The notes beneath the pieces are model-generated. The model was not told where the DNA came from, ran no database searches, and saw only the letters and a program-made list of their open reading frames with translations. The position numbers were made by a program, and so were the translations under genes. A DNA stretch of 64,000 nucleotides, from IMG/VR virus record IMGVR_UViG_3300035698_018475, positions 60,323 through 124,322 of that record, one strand, 5' to 3'. Positions 17,286-25,979 of the stretch are shown in pieces (position 1 is the stretch's first letter; each line of letters opens with the position of its first letter). This DNA is from a virus.

Positions 17286-18207
17286 AACAGTAATAGTTAG
17301 TTACGGGATTTACCCGGATAATAAAGGTGGAGCTTGTTTGTACAATCATTATCTACAAAGGATGTTCCCAGATATTAAGATATATGGATGGAATAATTTT
17401 ATTCTTAGTACGAAATATCCGGATGTTTCAGAAGTGGAAAAGGCAGCTCTTTTGAATGCTTTTTTGTGTGCTAAAGGGTATATCAGAGAAGGAGATACAA
17501 TTCTGGGAGACGGTATCTGGGGGAATTTTGGTTTAGATCTTAATAAGTATAATTTAATAAGTGTATGTCACGGGCCATGGAGTTCTGTTTGTTCCCCCAG
17601 TGATCCCAGGATAGAAAAGCAAAGATTTGGTTATATCCGATCCAAAAGAGTTATAGCTGTATCTTCCAGTGCTGTGCAGGAATGTAAAGAATCTTATGGA
17701 GTAAAAGCTCATGAGATTTTGACTGGGTTGGATACTGATTTTTGGAAACCTATTTGTGGCAAGGAGAGGAACACTGTTATCTGGGAGGCCGGGAAGTGGA
17801 ACAGTCTGAATACTTTAAGAGATGAGTGTCAAGCAAGACTAAGAGAGTTTTCTCATGTTGAAATAAGAACTTTTGATGATAAAGAAGTTCGAGAACTTTA
17901 TAGTACTGGATTTGTATATGTTCATCTTACCAAGTGGGAAGCAAATAGTTTTGCTATCTTAAAAGCACTGTCTTGTGATAGACCAGTGATTGGAAGTAAT
18001 ACTGGTTTACTGTTGTGTAAGAGTATTATGGGGAAGAACAAGTTGGGAATTCCAGTTTCTTCACCTGTGCAGAATGTAGTATTAGCTATAGAGAAGATAC
18101 ATCAGTTACAAGATACATACCATCCAAGAGATTGGATTCTTCGTAATTGTACCTTAGAGAAGTTCAAAGAGCAATGGTTACCCATACTAGACCAAGACGT
18201 GCAGTAA
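17278..18207 (+). CDS. GT-B (GT4-like) glycosyltransferase
   Basis: 309 aa, overlapping the previous gene by 8 nt. A GT4-like layout: NKGGACLYNHYLQRM at the N-terminus, then SKRVIAVSSSAVQECKESYG followed by HEILTGLDTDFWKP, and C-terminal FVYVHLTKWEANSFAILKALSCDRPVIGS, which is the E-x7-E-type donor region (EANSFAILKALS). The protein is a little shorter than typical GT4 enzymes (350-400 aa). Confidence 0.75.
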   Translation: MNRTVIVSYGIYPDNKGGACLYNHYLQRMFPDIKIYGWNNFILSTKYPDVSEVEKAALLNAFLCAKGYIREGDTILGDGIWGNFGLDLNKYNLISVCHGPWSSVCSPSDPRIEKQRFGYIRSKRVIAVSSSAVQECKESYGVKAHEILTGLDTDFWKPICGKERNTVIWEAGKWNSLNTLRDECQARLREFSHVEIRTFDDKEVRELYSTGFVYVHLTKWEANSFAILKALSCDRPVIGSNTGLLLCKSIMGKNKLGIPVSSPVQNVVLAIEKIHQLQDTYHPRDWILRNCTLEKFKEQWLPILDQDVQ

Positions 18208-18974
18208 GAAGAAAGCAGAGAAGATCTGTTAAGAACCTCTGTTCTACCAGATCCAGATCTTCACTACTCCAGGATATGTCCAAAGTAGGAATAGGTATTT
18301 GTACTTATAACAGATTAGGACCATTGGTCAAACTGATAGATATGGTTCAATCTACCACTAAGGCCAGATTGGTTGTGGCAGATGATGGTAGTCAGGATGG
18401 GACTTCTGTTTTTCTGGGAGCCAGAAATATAGAGCACGTTACTGGGGAGAACCTGGGAGTTGCAGGTAATAAAAATAGGTTGTTCCAAGCATTGAAGAAT
18501 CACGATTTCATTTTTATATTGGAAGATGATGTTACAATTAAAATGAAAGGTTGGATAGAACCATATCTGGAGGCTCATCAAAAGACTGGTATTCATCATT
18601 TTATATTCTGTCCACCAAGAAAATATGGATCTACTGGTCAAGTTTCAGAGATAAATAATGTGCGTATAGATCATCCTAGTCAAGATGGAGGGGTATTCAG
18701 TTTTTATACTAAGCAAGTGATTGAAACTTGTGGTGGAATGGATCCTAGGTTTGTAGGTTATAGTTTTGAACATTGTGATTTCACTGAGAGAATCCACCGT
18801 GCGGGGCTTTCGGGAAGTTATGTACATAATCATCTTCCGGAGAGTGAGAGGTATATAAATTTTAATAAACTGCCTTCCACTCTGGATAAGGGGAAGAAGA
18901 AGGAGTTCCAGGATCATAACCTTGGTCTTTGGATGGACAATAGGAATAGAGGAGTAGTGAAGACCTTACTTTAA
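18174..18974 (+). CDS. GT-A (GT2-like) glycosyltransferase with Arg-rich N-terminus
   Basis: 266 aa from ATG 18174; alternatives are ATG 18147 and ATG 18276, the last giving a bare GT domain. From 18174 the protein begins with about 34 residues rich in Arg (THTRPRRAVRRKQRRS). The GT domain starts VGIGICTYNRLGPLVKLID, with ARLVVADDGSQDGT and FIFILEDDVTIKMKGW (EDD metal site), and FVGYSFEHCDFTERIHRAG. Arg-rich ends also occur at 30369 and 37117 in this block. It overlaps the upstream gene by 34 nt if this start is right. Confidence 0.75.
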   Translation: MVTHTRPRRAVRRKQRRSVKNLCSTRSRSSLLQDMSKVGIGICTYNRLGPLVKLIDMVQSTTKARLVVADDGSQDGTSVFLGARNIEHVTGENLGVAGNKNRLFQALKNHDFIFILEDDVTIKMKGWIEPYLEAHQKTGIHHFIFCPPRKYGSTGQVSEINNVRIDHPSQDGGVFSFYTKQVIETCGGMDPRFVGYSFEHCDFTERIHRAGLSGSYVHNHLPESERYINFNKLPSTLDKGKKKEFQDHNLGLWMDNRNRGVVKTLL

Positions 18975-18989
18975 GATGGGAGAACCAAT

Positions 18990-19283
18990 ATGTGGGAAAA
19001 GATTTGGGATACCTTAGAAGAGTTTAAGAAGGTAGTATGGTTACTATATGTGATATCTTTTGTATCTGTAATGATATTTGCATTTAAGTGTGATGGTTAT
19101 TTGCCTCTTGGTATTGTGGTATTTCTTGGTGGTTTAATATTTTGTCTTTTATTTTCTTGCCATATACTATCAGGTGATTTAGGTTATGAGGAATTCTGTA
19201 TAAAATTGGTATTATTATTTCTTTGTGCAATTGCTACTGCGGTCATTGCAGTGGTACTCGCAAGTAAGGGTAATGGGAGTTAA
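18990..19283 (+). CDS. Small membrane protein, three transmembrane segments
   Basis: 97 aa with three hydrophobic stretches (about 20-35, 41-60, 69-90). No signal peptide or known family. It lies between a glycosyltransferase and a sugar-nucleotide dehydratase gene, with a GGGAG site 5 nt before the ATG. It might anchor glycan enzymes to the membrane, which is conjecture. Confidence 0.6.
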   Translation: MWEKIWDTLEEFKKVVWLLYVISFVSVMIFAFKCDGYLPLGIVVFLGGLIFCLLFSCHILSGDLGYEEFCIKLVLLFLCAIATAVIAVVLASKGNGS

Positions 19284-19285
19284 AT

Positions 19286-20287
19286 ATGAAAGTACTTATA
19301 ACAGGAATAACCGGGTTTGTAGGAAGTCACTTGTTGGACTACCTTCTAACTATGCCATATATGGAGATTCATGGTTTTAGCCGTTGGAGGTCTCCTTTAG
19401 ACAATATCTGGCATTGTAAAGATCAGATAATGTGTAACCTTCATATGGGGGACTTACTGGATATTTGTTCTATAGAGAAGTGTATTGAGGAGGTAAAACC
19501 AGATATCATATTTCATCTGGCTGCACAGTCTTATGTTCCCTACAGTTTCACAGCACCAATATCCACCATGGAAGTTAATAGTGAGGGAACTTTTAATCTT
19601 CTTGAAGTGGTGAGACGTATTAGAGATAGATCAAATGGTAAATTTGATCCTGTGATTCATATATGTTCATCTTCTGAAGTATATGGACAGGTCAAAGAAG
19701 AAGATATTCCTATAACAGAGGACCAACTATTTAATCCTGCTTCTCCCTACGGAGTGTCCAAAGTGGCACAAGATATGTGGGCATTACAATTCTTTACTTC
19801 TTATGGGTTGAAAACTATGAGGACCAGGATGTTTACTCACACCGGTCCCAGGAGAGGTTCAGTATTTGTCTTATCTGATTTTGCTATGCAGTTGGTTCGT
19901 ATTGAAAAGCAATTACAAAAGAGAAAAGTTTATGTGGGTAATTTAGATAGCTTACGAACTTTTGCTGATGTGAGAGATGCAGTGAAGGCCTATTGGTTGT
20001 TAGTCACCAAGTGTCAGTATGGGGAAGCATATAATATAGGAGGAGAAACTACAATAACTGTAAGAGAGATGCTTATGTGGTTGATAGATGTATCTGGTCT
20101 TGTAAATATTCATATAGTAAAAGAACAAAAAAGACTCCGTCCCTCTGATGTTACTAATCAAGTTCCTTGTTCAGATAAGTTCAAAGAAGCGACTGGGTGG
20201 GAACCAGAAATTCCATTTGAAACAACTTTAATAGATACTCTTGACTATTGGAGAAAGTTATATGATGCAAAATCAGGTCCAGTGTGA
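19286..20287 (+). CDS. NAD(P)-dependent sugar-nucleotide dehydratase/reductase (GDP-mannose 4,6-dehydratase/Rmd-like)
   Basis: 333 aa, extended SDR. N-terminal GITGFVGSHL is the dinucleotide motif; HICSSSEVYGQ and SPYGVSKVAQD supply Ser and the YxxxK pair; MFTHTGPRRGSVFVLSDFA is the signature of GDP-mannose dehydratase/GDP-6-deoxyhexose reductases, followed by the late AYNIGGETTITVRE and RPSDVTNQVPCSDKF. It should make a deoxyhexose donor for the glycosyltransferases. Dehydratase and reductase subtypes cannot be separated by eye. Confidence 0.8.
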   Translation: MKVLITGITGFVGSHLLDYLLTMPYMEIHGFSRWRSPLDNIWHCKDQIMCNLHMGDLLDICSIEKCIEEVKPDIIFHLAAQSYVPYSFTAPISTMEVNSEGTFNLLEVVRRIRDRSNGKFDPVIHICSSSEVYGQVKEEDIPITEDQLFNPASPYGVSKVAQDMWALQFFTSYGLKTMRTRMFTHTGPRRGSVFVLSDFAMQLVRIEKQLQKRKVYVGNLDSLRTFADVRDAVKAYWLLVTKCQYGEAYNIGGETTITVREMLMWLIDVSGLVNIHIVKEQKRLRPSDVTNQVPCSDKFKEATGWEPEIPFETTLIDTLDYWRKLYDAKSGPV

Positions 20288-21230
20288 TTTATACACGAAG
20301 ATGTTTCTTTGTCGGTATGTGGAAGAAGTTATCCAGAGGGAGTACTTTGATGATGAAATGAAAACCCCTATGCATATGTCGATGGGGAGTGAGCATATAG
20401 CTGCCGGGTTGTGTCAAGCTCTGGGAGATAGAGGGAGAGTGTTTGGTACTTACCGCTCTCATGCTTTGTACCTCGCTCGTACTGGAGATACTGATGGGTT
20501 CTTCGCTGAGATGTATGGTAAGCAAACTGGGTGCTGCAGGGGAAAAGCTGGGTCCATGCACTTAAATAATCCTAGGTTAGGTTTCATGGGAGCCTCGGCA
20601 ATTGTTGGTAGTATTATTCCAGTAGCAGTGGGGTATGCATATAGTAACTTAAAACAAGGTATAAATGACATCACTGCAGTTTGCTTCGGGGATGGTGCTA
20701 CAAACGAAGGTACTTTCTGGGAGAGTTTGAATCTTGCCTGTGTTAAGAAACTTCCAATTCTGTTTGTTTTGGAAGATAATGATTTAGCAGTTCATACTTC
20801 TAAATGTGAGAGAGATGGGTATGATTTAAGAGATGTAATTAAAGGATTTAACTGTGTATCTAATCAATCTAGCTGGACAGGAGTTGATAGAGTATATGAT
20901 ATTGTTTGTTCTTGTTTATCTGAGATGAAAGAAAAAGGTGAACCTGGATTTTTAGATTTTAAGTACTATCGTTATTTGGAGCATGTTGGGGTCAAAACCG
21001 ATTTTGATAAGGGGTATCGTTCAGAAAATGGGTATAAGAAATGGTTGGAGAGAGATCCACTTATGCTATGGAGAAAAAAATTACAGGAAGATTTTGGTTT
21101 TCACCCTGACCACTTATTAGCAATCGAACTAGAAGTTACAAATAAGGTGGAAGTGAGTTTACAAAAGGCAAAGGAAGCCCCTTTTAGTCCTGTACAAGAA
21201 CTTTATGCTGGAGTATATTATGACGAGTAA
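20262..21230 (+). CDS. TPP-dependent dehydrogenase E1 alpha subunit-like
   Basis: 322 aa from the tandem ATG at 20262 (GGAGAA site upstream); the frame overlaps the preceding gene by 26 nt. It matches the alpha chain of 2-oxoacid or acetoin dehydrogenases: PMHMSMGSEHIAAGL, GTYRSHALYLARTGD, CRGKAGSMHLNNP, and the thiamine-pyrophosphate motif GDGATNEGTFWESLN ending in EDN. The beta subunit follows with a short overlap. No E2 or E3 is present, so a full dehydrogenase complex is unlikely. Lying among sugar enzymes, it may do a carboligation that builds a branched sugar; this is inference. Confidence 0.85.
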   Translation: MMQNQVQCDLYTKMFLCRYVEEVIQREYFDDEMKTPMHMSMGSEHIAAGLCQALGDRGRVFGTYRSHALYLARTGDTDGFFAEMYGKQTGCCRGKAGSMHLNNPRLGFMGASAIVGSIIPVAVGYAYSNLKQGINDITAVCFGDGATNEGTFWESLNLACVKKLPILFVLEDNDLAVHTSKCERDGYDLRDVIKGFNCVSNQSSWTGVDRVYDIVCSCLSEMKEKGEPGFLDFKYYRYLEHVGVKTDFDKGYRSENGYKKWLERDPLMLWRKKLQEDFGFHPDHLLAIELEVTNKVEVSLQKAKEAPFSPVQELYAGVYYDE

Positions 21231-22269
21231 TAGATCAATTACTTACTGTCAAGCAATAAGTGAAGCCACTCATCAGGCAATGGAGAGAGATCCCAAGGTA
21301 TTTCTATATGGTATAGGAGTACCGGATCATACTCAAATATATGATAGTATAAAAGGTGTGGTAGATACCTTTGGGGAGGAACGATGTATGGATGTTCCTC
21401 TTTGTGAAGATACCTTGGCCGGGTTTGGTTTAGGTGCCGCTCTTGGTGGACTTAAGCCTGTGTTTATCAACATAAGAGTCGATTTTCTTCTTCTGGCTAT
21501 GAATCAGTTGGCCAAAACAATATCCAGTTATAGGTACAATTCTGGGGAAGAATTAGAAGTACCACTTGTTATTCGTGTTCTTATAGGGAGGGGATGGGGA
21601 CAGGGATGTCAGCATTCTAAGAGTTGCCAATCTTTGTTTGCACATATACCGGGATTGAAAGTGGTAATGCCCACTACTCCAAGAGATGCCAAAGGATTGT
21701 TCCTAGCGGCACTGGAAGATAAAAATCCTGTCATTATCCTGGAACACCGGTGGTTGTATTGGCAAGAGGGTATGGTCGAGGAAGAACCATTTATTACTCC
21801 GATAGGACAGGGGGAGGTCCTAAAGGAAGGGATTGATATTACAGTAGTAGCTACTTCATGGATGAATGTGGAGGCAATTCATGCGGCTAACATTTTGGAG
21901 AAGCATAATGTTAGTGTGGAAGTGGTGGATCCTAAATCGGTATATCCTTTGGATGAAGATATTATTTGTAATTCAGTTAATAAAACCAAGCATTGTATTG
22001 TGGCAGATTATGATTGGCACTTTTGTGGTTTTAGTGCAGAAATAGCTTCTGTGGTTAATAAGCAATGTTTTCATCGGTTGGAAAAACCAGTTACCAGGAT
22101 AGGTTTTGCACCTACTCCTTGTCCTACTGCAAGACATTTGGAGAATGAGTTTTATCCAAATGCGATTACCATAATACAAGCAGTAGAAACTATGTTAGGA
22201 CTTATTGAGATAGATCTGTCGAGTGAAGAATTCTATAGTCATGAGAAGAAGTTCAAAGGACCATTTTAA
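21220..22269 (+). CDS. TPP-dependent dehydrogenase E1 beta subunit-like
   Basis: 349 aa from ATG 21220 (GGAG 6 nt upstream), overlapping the alpha gene by 11 nt. Typical transketolase-like beta chain: ITYCQAISEATHQAMERDP, VPLCEDTLAGFGLGAALGG, then RVLIGRGWGQGCQHSKS and LEHRWLYW, with the C-terminal domain starting DITVVATSWMNVEAIHAA and EVVDPKSVYPLDEDI. It should pair with the alpha subunit as a heterotetramer. The alpha/beta pair moves as a unit within the glycan block. Confidence 0.85.
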   Translation: MTSNRSITYCQAISEATHQAMERDPKVFLYGIGVPDHTQIYDSIKGVVDTFGEERCMDVPLCEDTLAGFGLGAALGGLKPVFINIRVDFLLLAMNQLAKTISSYRYNSGEELEVPLVIRVLIGRGWGQGCQHSKSCQSLFAHIPGLKVVMPTTPRDAKGLFLAALEDKNPVIILEHRWLYWQEGMVEEEPFITPIGQGEVLKEGIDITVVATSWMNVEAIHAANILEKHNVSVEVVDPKSVYPLDEDIICNSVNKTKHCIVADYDWHFCGFSAEIASVVNKQCFHRLEKPVTRIGFAPTPCPTARHLENEFYPNAITIIQAVETMLGLIEIDLSSEEFYSHEKKFKGPF

Positions 22270-22284
22270 TTGAGGTGATTAGAG

Positions 22285-22992
22285 ATGTGTTGGCATGACA
22301 GAATAGCATATGAACAGATTCATCAAATAGCTTATGACTTTGGGATCTCTGTTTTTATTGAAACCGGTACCTTCAAAGGAGTGAATGCTAAGTTTCAATC
22401 AAAGAATTTTAAGACTGTAATATCTTGTGAGATCAATAAGACTTATTTTGAAGCAGCAAAAGAGCGGACAAAGAATTGTCAAAACGTACATCTACTTAAT
22501 GACAGTAGTGTACAGTTCCTTGCAATGTTTACAGCTTTATATAATGCGGCTGAGAGAGAAGATATTGTATTTATTTATCTGGATGCACACTTTTATGATC
22601 CTAACCTCCCGAAGGAGAAGAGATGGGTTGTTATTGAAGAGTTGAAGGCCCTACAAGGATTTCACAATTGTATTATCTGCATTCATGACTTTCATTGCAA
22701 CGGATTAGGAGGTTTAACTTATGATAATATTCCTCTTGATTTTGATCTGATAAAGGACTATATTTATAAAGTTAATGAAAACTTTTGGTTGTATTGTAAT
22801 ACAAAAGAGAGTTGTGAGATACACACTGAACAATCAATCATAGGAGTTCCGGGACTAGAGGCTGATGAAGAGACCGTGGATAATATAAGGTTCTCCCATA
22901 CTACTGAAGCCAGGAAGTATCGTGGTATGCTATATTGTGTACCATCTTCATTAGATCTTTCAAGATATCAATTAAGGAGTTTTAGAGAATGA
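22285..22992 (+). CDS. SAM-dependent methyltransferase-like protein
   Basis: 235 aa. The first third has a class I methyltransferase start, SVFIETGTFKGVNAKFQSK, then FKTVISCEINKTYFEAAKE (acidic end of strand 2), and later IVFIYLDAHFYDPN and CIICIHDFHCNG. The LDAH and HDFH pairs suggest a metal-dependent variant, as in sugar O-methyltransferases. It sits between the E1 pair and the glycosyltransferase array, overlapping the next start by 4 nt. Confidence 0.65.
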   Translation: MCWHDRIAYEQIHQIAYDFGISVFIETGTFKGVNAKFQSKNFKTVISCEINKTYFEAAKERTKNCQNVHLLNDSSVQFLAMFTALYNAAEREDIVFIYLDAHFYDPNLPKEKRWVVIEELKALQGFHNCIICIHDFHCNGLGGLTYDNIPLDFDLIKDYIYKVNENFWLYCNTKESCEIHTEQSIIGVPGLEADEETVDNIRFSHTTEARKYRGMLYCVPSSLDLSRYQLRSFRE

Positions 22993-23705
22993 GTGATCCA
23001 GTGATTAGTTTAATAGCAACAGCTATACACACAGAGTTTTGGCAGCAACTTCATGCAGATTTAAGTAATGGTAATACTATACCGTTTGAAATGGTATTTG
23101 TAGGGCATACTCCACCAACCTTTCCTCTACCGGAAAACTTTATTTACATTCATAGTGAGGCCAAACCAGTTCAATGCCTGGAGACAGCCTGTAGGAATGC
23201 TAAAGGTGAGTATGTTATGATGGTTATGGATGATCAAACTCTACCTCCACAGATGTTGAATACTATGTATTCTTATGTTAAGCGTATGATTAGTGATAAA
23301 GCTAATGTTATGGCCAGGTTTGCTGATTCAGTGGAAGGTCCTCCAAGGGATCTTCTATTAGTGTATGATGTGTATAATCCTGATTCTCCGGTTCTGGGTG
23401 TTAATTTTATTATCAGACGTAATCTTTGGCAAGAACTAGGAGGTTTGGATCGGCGATTTTATGCGTTCAAAGCAGATCTTGATCTGCAGATGAGAGTATA
23501 TGAGGCTGGGGGGCATCCTTTTTTGGTTCCAAATTGTCTCGCCAGAGAAAAACCACGACCAGGTTCTCGATTGACCAATACTTATAGTGCATCGGATAGT
23601 GCTACATTATACTCATTTTGGACACTTCCGGATGGGTCTGTCAGTAGGAAGCGTTTAGATGAAGTTCAAACTTTTACTGCTGAGGAGATTTCAATAGTAA
23701 GGTAG
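22989..23705 (+). CDS. Array glycosyltransferase 1 (GT2-like)
   Basis: 238 aa. First of nine paralogs. Shared layout: N-terminal PVISLIATAIHTEFWQQLH, FEMVFVGHTPPTF, KPVQCLETACRNAKGEYVM, a DD metal pair (MVMDDQTLPP), VLGVNFIIRRNLWQELGGLD, then DLDLQMRVYEAGGHPFL. This is a short GT-A enzyme with both catalytic regions. It is closest to copies 2 and 3 and ends EEISIVR. Its ATG overlaps the methyltransferase stop. Confidence 0.75.
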   Translation: MSDPVISLIATAIHTEFWQQLHADLSNGNTIPFEMVFVGHTPPTFPLPENFIYIHSEAKPVQCLETACRNAKGEYVMMVMDDQTLPPQMLNTMYSYVKRMISDKANVMARFADSVEGPPRDLLLVYDVYNPDSPVLGVNFIIRRNLWQELGGLDRRFYAFKADLDLQMRVYEAGGHPFLVPNCLAREKPRPGSRLTNTYSASDSATLYSFWTLPDGSVSRKRLDEVQTFTAEEISIVR

Positions 23706-23717
23706 AAAGGTTTTATT

Positions 23718-24455
23718 ATGAGTGATCCTATTATTAGTGTAATAGCTACCGCAGTTCATACTGAGTTTTGGCAGCAATTACATGCAAATTTAAGTAATGG
23801 TAATACCATACCATTTGAAATAGTATTTGTGGGGAATGTAAGACCAACCTTTGATCTACCAGAAAACTTCATATACATCTGTAGTGGAGCCAAACCGGTT
23901 CAATGTTTGGAAACCGCTTGTAGGAATGCCAGGGGTGAGTTTGTTATGATCATAGCGGACGATCACTTACCTCCTCCACAGATGTTGAATACTATGTATT
24001 CCTACGTACGTAGGATGATAAATAGCAAATGTGTTGTTGTGGCAAGATACATGGATGATATAGAGGACTGGATTCGTGATGAATTACTAAGTTTTTATGT
24101 ACATGGTGCCACTTTTATAGAGGTTAGTCCGGTTGTTGGAGTAAATACAGTCCTTCGGAGAAGTGTTTGGACTGAATTGGGTGGTTTAGATAAAAGGTTT
24201 ATATCGGTAAAATCTGATCTTGACATGCAGATGAGGTTCTATGAAGCTGGGGGACATCCTTTTATTGTTCCCACCTGTATAGTACGGGAAAGATCACATG
24301 ATACACGTGATAGATTATTAGATGCAAGTGGGGATACAGATCTAGAGACTCTACGTACTCTTTGGATAAAGGATGATATAATAAGTAGACAACGTTTAGG
24401 TAGTGTTCAATCTTTTACAAGTGATGAGATACCTATTGTTAGGGAGAGAAATTGA
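23718..24455 (+). CDS. Array glycosyltransferase 2 (GT2-like)
   Basis: 245 aa. Very close to copy 1 in the first third (HTEFWQQLHANLSNGNTIPF against HTEFWQQLHADLSNGNTIPF), with later divergence. The metal site is IIADDHLPPPQ. It shares the GLDKRF...DLDMQMRFYEAGGHP acceptor half with the other members. It has an AAAGG ribosome site and a 12-nt gap after copy 1. The recent pair suggests tandem duplication. Confidence 0.75.
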   Translation: MSDPIISVIATAVHTEFWQQLHANLSNGNTIPFEIVFVGNVRPTFDLPENFIYICSGAKPVQCLETACRNARGEFVMIIADDHLPPPQMLNTMYSYVRRMINSKCVVVARYMDDIEDWIRDELLSFYVHGATFIEVSPVVGVNTVLRRSVWTELGGLDKRFISVKSDLDMQMRFYEAGGHPFIVPTCIVRERSHDTRDRLLDASGDTDLETLRTLWIKDDIISRQRLGSVQSFTSDEIPIVRERN

Positions 24456-25174
24456 TGAGTACTCCAGTTATTAGTGTCATAGCTTCAGCAATTTTTACAC
24501 AATACTGGGAAGAACTATATGAGCAATTATCTCATAAGAACAAAATACCTTTTGAGATAGTATTTGTGGGAAATGTAAGACCAATCTTTCCTCTACCAGA
24601 AAACTTCATTCATATCTATAGCGAAACCAAACCGGTTCAGTGTTATGAGATAGCTGCTAGGAATGCTAAAGGGAAATTCTTAATGACTTGTCAAGACGAT
24701 TTAGTGTTTCCCGAAAAGTTTCTGAATGTCATGTATATGTATCTAGTTCGTATGCCTAATCCAGCGAAGATAGTTCTAACGCCAAGATTTAGTGATCGTT
24801 TGGATGGTCCACCACAAGATCAGTTGTTGAGTATATATCCAAACGATCTTGAATCGCCTATAGCAGGCGTTGGGACAATTTATAATCGACAATTATGGTA
24901 TGATCTGGGAGGGTTGGATAGAAGATTTAACTTATTATTCTACGACCTTGATATGATGATGAGGATATATGAAGCTGGGGGACATCCTTTTATTGTTCCC
25001 AGTTGTATTGTTCGAGAACGACTACGTGGTGATCGGCCAAGGTTGATTGATGACTATCATCCGGATAGAAAATTATTGTATGCACTTTGGTTATTACCCA
25101 GCGATAAGCTTAGTAAGACACGATTACTACCTCTTGAACCCTTTGGAAAAAATGAGATTTCAATAGTGAGGTAG
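24455..25174 (+). CDS. Array glycosyltransferase 3 (GT2-like)
   Basis: 239 aa from ATG 24455, which overlaps the TGA of copy 2; a TTG at 24452 is less likely. Same scheme: PVISVIASAIFTQYWEELYE, FEIVFVGNVRPIFPLPENF, CYEIAARNAKGKF, TCQDDLVFP as metal site and YDLDMMMRIYEAGGHPFIV. It ends NEISIVR like copies 1 and 2. The specificity loops (about 95-150) differ, as expected if paralogs use different donors or acceptors. Confidence 0.75.
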   Translation: MSTPVISVIASAIFTQYWEELYEQLSHKNKIPFEIVFVGNVRPIFPLPENFIHIYSETKPVQCYEIAARNAKGKFLMTCQDDLVFPEKFLNVMYMYLVRMPNPAKIVLTPRFSDRLDGPPQDQLLSIYPNDLESPIAGVGTIYNRQLWYDLGGLDRRFNLLFYDLDMMMRIYEAGGHPFIVPSCIVRERLRGDRPRLIDDYHPDRKLLYALWLLPSDKLSKTRLLPLEPFGKNEISIVR

Positions 25175-25176
25175 AT

Positions 25177-25965
25177 ATGGATTTAGATCTAGAAGGTAAG
25201 AGAGCAATAGTTACTGGTGGAAGTCATGGTATTGGCAGGGCCATATGTATAGCTCTGGCGGAAGAAGGATGTAATGTGGTTGTATGGGGAAAAACAGCAG
25301 AGCATGTTAAGGAAGTGGGAGATAGTTTACATAAGAAGTTAAGTGTAGATGTGGATCATCTGGGAATAGTTTGTGATGTTATGGATCGGATGGATGTTGA
25401 TTCTAAAATTGATGCGATTAAAAGAAAATGGCAGGGAGTAGATATAGTTATAAATAATGTAGGTGGTGGAGGTAGGTGGGGATCCCCACTCTATGAAGAA
25501 ACTCCCGTACATATATGGGAAGAAGTTTATAAGAAGAACGTGCTAACAGCAGTTAAATTTACTAATACCTTTCTTCCTGGGATGATAGAAAACAAGTGGG
25601 GAAGAATTATAAATATAGCTTCTATGTATGGAAAAGAGGGAGGAGGAAGACCCTGGTTTTGTTGTGCAAAGAGTACAATGATAGCTATGATGAAAAGTAT
25701 GTCCAAAGAGAAGGAATATGCTAAGAGGAATATAACCTTTAATAGTGTAGCTCCCGGAAATATCTTGATTCCTGATACTGGATGGGATAAAATACAAAAA
25801 GATGACAAAAAGTTATTTGAAGAAGAAGTGAGTAAAATACCTATTGGTAGAATGGGTACTGTAGAAGAAGTAGCGTCAATTGTTACTTTCTTATGTTCTG
25901 ATAGAGCTTCATTTATAAATGGAGCTTGTATTAGTGTAGATGGTGGACAGAGTAACAGTTTTTGA
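25177..25965 (+). CDS. Short-chain dehydrogenase (FabG-like) with Phe at the catalytic Tyr position
   Basis: 262 aa classical SDR. TGGSHGIG (13-20) binds NAD(P); NNVGG (93-97) and IASMYG (Ser 149) are normal; but where the family has YxxxK, this protein reads FCCAK (Phe 161, Lys 165). C-terminal NSVAPGNILIPDTG and SFINGACISVDGGQS are typical. The Tyr-to-Phe change would be expected to cut activity sharply unless another residue substitutes. It interrupts the glycosyltransferase array between copies 3 and 4. Confidence 0.85.
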   Translation: MDLDLEGKRAIVTGGSHGIGRAICIALAEEGCNVVVWGKTAEHVKEVGDSLHKKLSVDVDHLGIVCDVMDRMDVDSKIDAIKRKWQGVDIVINNVGGGGRWGSPLYEETPVHIWEEVYKKNVLTAVKFTNTFLPGMIENKWGRIINIASMYGKEGGGRPWFCCAKSTMIAMMKSMSKEKEYAKRNITFNSVAPGNILIPDTGWDKIQKDDKKLFEEEVSKIPIGRMGTVEEVASIVTFLCSDRASFINGACISVDGGQSNSF

Positions 25966-25979
25966 TAAGGAGTAATACA

